A stretch of 38,839 nucleotides of DNA from a virus: IMG/VR virus record IMGVR_UViG_3300037119_007055, positions 1-38,839 of that record. One strand, written 5' to 3'. Position numbers and translations under genes: made by a program. Positions 36,937 to 38,839 of this stretch are shown here, one piece after another (positions within the stretch are counted from its first letter, which is position 1; the number at the start of each line of letters is the position of its first letter). The notes beneath the pieces were generated by a model. It saw nothing but the letters and a program-made list of their open reading frames with translations. It did not search any database and had not been told where the DNA came from.

Positions 36937-37124
36937 GGGTTGTGATCGTGACGCTGGCGATGATGATTCCAGGCAATTCGGAAGAGCCGGTGACTTTCAC
37001 TGCCAGCCAGTGCCGCTTCCTACGTCAGCACGGCGTGGATGTGACGGACATCTGTTCACCGACAGAACCAGTGTCAAAACAGGATCGGCCAAGACCGCCG
37101 CCTAAGAAACCACCGAAGCGATGA
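36912..37124 (+). CDS. Exported small protein with QCRFL motif (70 aa)
   Basis: 70 residues. A signal peptide or anchor at the start (VVIVTLAMMIPGNS) is followed by FTASQCRFLRQHGVDVTDIC and then a Pro/Lys-rich tail (RPRPPPKKPPKR). The QCRFLxxxGxxxxxIC motif recurs in the next gene's lipoprotein, so the two are paralogues. The ATG at 36912 lies within the previous gene; GTG 36933, overlapping the previous stop as GTGA, is an attractive alternative giving MRVVIVTLAMM. Cys-containing exported pairs near holin-like genes suggest a role in lysis. Confidence 0.6.
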   Translation: MAISATAVRVVIVTLAMMIPGNSEEPVTFTASQCRFLRQHGVDVTDICSPTEPVSKQDRPRPPPKKPPKR

Positions 37125-37648
37125 GATACCTGATCGTGCTGGCGTTGCTCGCTGGCTGCACGACGCCCGGTGTCGAACTGAGCGATGCGCAGTGCCGGTT
37201 CTTGCAGCGGCGCGGCATTAATACGAACATCATATGTCGGCGTCATCCCGGCGCCACGCGAACGAAAGAGGCGGCAGCGGCAGCGCCGGAAAGAGGTGGC
37301 GCGCCGGTCACGCCGACAGGAGGGTCAGGTGGACGGTCTGCCGACAGTGGTGGCGGTGGTTCTGGTAGCGGCGGTGGTTCTGCTGGCGGTGGTTCTTCTG
37401 GCGGGAGCGGGGGCGGCAATCCGGGAGGCGGTGGCGGCTCGGGTGGTGGTGGTAGCGGAGGCGGTGGCGGAGGCGGAGGCGGCGGGGGTGGCGGCACGCC
37501 TGGCGGCGGTGACGGCGGCAACAGCGGTCACAACCCAGACGGCTCCACGGGGAGACCGGGTAATCCGGGGCAAGGAAACAAACCGGATGCCAATCCGGGT
37601 CATCCCTCTGACGGCGACAAACCCGGCAACGGCAAGGGGCGAAAGTAG
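37121..37648 (+). CDS. Gly-rich lipoprotein with QCRFL motif, amber stop
   Basis: 175 residues. The start RYLIVLALLAGCTTP is a lipoprotein signal with lipobox LAGC (Cys13). Then LSDAQCRFLQRRGINTNIIC repeats the motif of the preceding gene. Residues about 62-150 are Gly/Ser-rich (GSGGGSAGGGSSGGSGGG, then a long Gly run), flexible and probably spanning the periplasm; the end is Lys/Pro/Asn-rich. It may be an outer-membrane lipoprotein, in the way o-spanins are. It ends in TAG 37646-37648, and the next gene's GTG is immediately adjacent in the same frame. Confidence 0.65.
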   Translation: MRYLIVLALLAGCTTPGVELSDAQCRFLQRRGINTNIICRRHPGATRTKEAAAAAPERGGAPVTPTGGSGGRSADSGGGGSGSGGGSAGGGSSGGSGGGNPGGGGGSGGGGSGGGGGGGGGGGGGTPGGGDGGNSGHNPDGSTGRPGNPGQGNKPDANPGHPSDGDKPGNGKGRK

Positions 37649-37846
37649 GTGAGCGATGATCTTGCTCGAGGCCTCATCGTGGTCCTGCTTATCGGCTCCT
37701 TCATCGCGCTCATGGCCACCGTTCTGATGGGCATGATCAAGATTGAAAATCCTGAGATCGCTAAACTTATCGGCGCAGTTTTCGGTTATGTTACCGGGAT
37801 GTTGTCCGCCGTGTTCGCGCATTATTTCCGCAAGAACGGAGTTTGA
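37649..37846 (+). CDS. Holin-like membrane protein (65 aa)
   Basis: 65 residues with two transmembrane helices (ARGLIVVLLIGSFIALMAT and AKLIGAVFGYVTGMLSAVFA) joined by a short loop and ending in FRKNGV. Small two-helix proteins in a phage lysis region are often holins or antiholins, but sequence alone cannot tell. GTG start directly abuts the upstream TAG. Amber readthrough would fuse it to the lipoprotein. Confidence 0.6.
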   Translation: MSDDLARGLIVVLLIGSFIALMATVLMGMIKIENPEIAKLIGAVFGYVTGMLSAVFAHYFRKNGV

Positions 37847-37849
37847 CAG

Positions 37850-38062
37850 ATGCTCTCCGCCATTATCACCCTGACCCTCTACATCGTCGTCCTCCTGATC
37901 CTGTGGTGGCTGATCGACTACCTGCTGAAGTCGATTCCAGTTGCAGATCCACCCGCTCGGTTTATCCGAATCGGGGCGACCGTCGTGTTCACGCTGATCG
38001 TCGTGCTGCTGATCCTGAGATTGCTGGGAGTCGGCGATATCCCCATGCCTCGCCTAGCCTGA
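37850..38062 (+). CDS. Small two-helix membrane protein (70 aa)
   Basis: 70 residues. Helix one (LSAIITLTLYIVVLLILWWL), a polar loop with PVADPPARFIR, helix two (IGATVVFTLIVVLLILRLLG). The P-x-P-A/R-F-I-R-x-x-x-x-V pattern between two helices is common in short phage and bacterial inner-membrane proteins of unknown function. With its neighbour it may act as a holin pair. It is 3 nt after the previous stop. Confidence 0.6.
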   Translation: MLSAIITLTLYIVVLLILWWLIDYLLKSIPVADPPARFIRIGATVVFTLIVVLLILRLLGVGDIPMPRLA

Positions 38063-38077
38063 CGGAGGAACTCAGCC

Positions 38078-38431
38078 ATGATGCCCGGTAATTTCCCGCT
38101 GACAATCTACCGCAGCGACACGGCTCGCTGGTCATTCACCTTGTGGTCCGATGCCGCGAAAACCATCCCAACGGATCTGACCGGCGCTACAGCGGCGGCG
38201 CATATTCAGCAGGCCAACACTTCACTGAAACCGCCTGTCGTGCTGACCTGCACGATCGCACCGCCGAACACCATCAATATGATTCTGGTGTCCGACGTGA
38301 CAGTCGGCACGCCAGCGCGCGGCCATCAGGGCCGATGGGACATGCAGGTAACCTTCCCGAACGGTGAGGTGCAGACGGTGCTCGCGGGTACGGTCGACAT
38401 CGTCGGTGACGTTACGAGGATCGCGTCATGA
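38078..38431 (+). CDS. Small virion-like protein (117 aa)
   Basis: 117 residues. Opening FPLTIYRSDTARWSFTLWSD, followed by a Thr/Leu beta pattern (DLTGATAAAHIQQANTSLKP, GRWDMQVTFPNGEVQTVLAG) as in small Ig-like or BppU-N-terminal-like proteins found just before fibre genes in many phages. The stop overlaps the next gene as ATGA. A structural role is suggested by its neighbour. Confidence 0.6.
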   Translation: MMPGNFPLTIYRSDTARWSFTLWSDAAKTIPTDLTGATAAAHIQQANTSLKPPVVLTCTIAPPNTINMILVSDVTVGTPARGHQGRWDMQVTFPNGEVQTVLAGTVDIVGDVTRIAS

Positions 38432-38839
38432 ACCAAATCACGGTCATCGAGACCAATGGCGCAGAGGCGATCTACGTCGAGGCTTTCGATATGGTGGACG
38501 GCGTCGTTCGCGTCGATGTCATCTACCCGCCGCCCGCGATCAGTTTCGTTGAAATTCAGGTTCCCGGCATTCAGGGACCGCAGGGACCGCCCGGTGAAAG
38601 CGATCTGCACAACGCGAAGCTGACCGGAATATCGACGCTCTACAGTGATGATCCCGGTGCGCTAGGCGTACAGCAGGACATCTTCCACGATTCAGAATCG
38701 CCTGCCGTTAACGATATTCCGTATCAGCAGACGCTCTATGTCCGCGACGACGCTGGCACCAAGCTGCCGATGGGCGGGATTAAATATACGTATTCCTGGG
38801 TCGAGGCGGGTTTTGCCGGCGGTTACTGGACCGTCCTCT
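38428..38839 (+). CDS. Fibre-like protein, partial (runs off the window)
   Basis: 137 codons visible, no stop before the end. The N-terminus (NQITVIETNGAEAIYVEAFD, then VVRVDVIYPPPAISFVEIQV) is followed by a short collagen-type stretch PGIQGPQGPPGES and then a beta-rich region (YSDDPGALGVQQDIFHDSES, LYVRDDAGTKLPMGGIKY). This arrangement fits a phage fibre or tip protein. Start overlaps the previous stop as ATGA. Full length unknown. Confidence 0.7.
   Translation, partial: MNQITVIETNGAEAIYVEAFDMVDGVVRVDVIYPPPAISFVEIQVPGIQGPQGPPGESDLHNAKLTGISTLYSDDPGALGVQQDIFHDSESPAVNDIPYQQTLYVRDDAGTKLPMGGIKYTYSWVEAGFAGGYWTVL

Noticed and set aside
37243-37521. Polyproline protein on the minus strand
   Set aside because: It is the antisense of the Gly-rich lipoprotein arm.
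1-38839. Genome-wide recoding of TAG to an amino acid (code 15-like)
   Set aside because: The long structural genes contain no in-frame TAG, and several genes ending in TAG are followed by normally placed starts. The CUA tRNA therefore seems to act on few sites rather than on a recoded genome.

Overview
The window is a stretch of a long-tailed, siphovirus-type bacteriophage or prophage, close to one genome's worth of structural genes. It has a lambda/GTA-like tail module: tape measure, then gpM, gpL, gpK, gpI and gpJ homologues in that order. The host is probably an alphaproteobacterium. The DNA is GC-rich, the tail assembly chaperone looks like the gene-transfer-agent gp10 family, and several small genes look like those of rhizobial phages; the host call is inference. 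No integrase, endolysin, DNA polymerase or host gene is visible, so lifestyle cannot be decided. The right-hand gene runs off the window.

Layout. 1-310: no convincing gene, one hairpin, possibly part of a packaging/terminus region. 311-2423: small and large terminase, then a 40-residue exported peptide. 2655-6629: leftward operon of about ten small accessory/early genes read from an HTH regulator (DUF4262-like, DUF7352-like, VWA, coiled-coil and zinc-ribbon proteins). 6645-6716: divergent control region with two identical 13-bp palindromic operators flanking a rightward promoter. 6738-10222: rightward operon of small, mostly unrecognised genes, tightly overlapped, containing a tRNA and ending at an intrinsic terminator (10263-10300). 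10325-10537: second HTH regulator, possibly leaderless. 10574-22629: head and tail-tube module (protease-capsid fusion, two knob-domain proteins, portal, collagen-like protein, connectors, tail terminator, three tandem tail-tube paralogues, tail assembly chaperone). 22703-32285: tape measure and tail tip. 32295-35852: two tail-fibre-like proteins sharing an N-terminus, plus accessory virion proteins. 35863-38839: small membrane and exported proteins resembling a lysis region, then the start of another fibre-like gene.

The most unusual feature is at 9722-9842. A complete cloverleaf tRNA with encoded CCA has anticodon CUA, so it would read the amber codon UAG. The next gene has an excellent ribosome-binding site and an ATG, but its third codon is UAG. 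Expression of that gene would therefore depend on the tRNA encoded just upstream. The phage does not look globally recoded: its long genes contain no in-frame TAG, and at least seven genes still end in TAG. Two of those seven (tail terminator, and a Gly-rich lipoprotein) are followed in the same frame, with no other stop, by the next gene, so suppression could also make fusion proteins.

Other points of interest: the early/regulatory block lies between terminase and head genes; protease and capsid are one reading frame with an internal start; the tail-tube gene is triplicated; and two neighbouring exported proteins, one a lipoprotein, share a Cys-containing motif.
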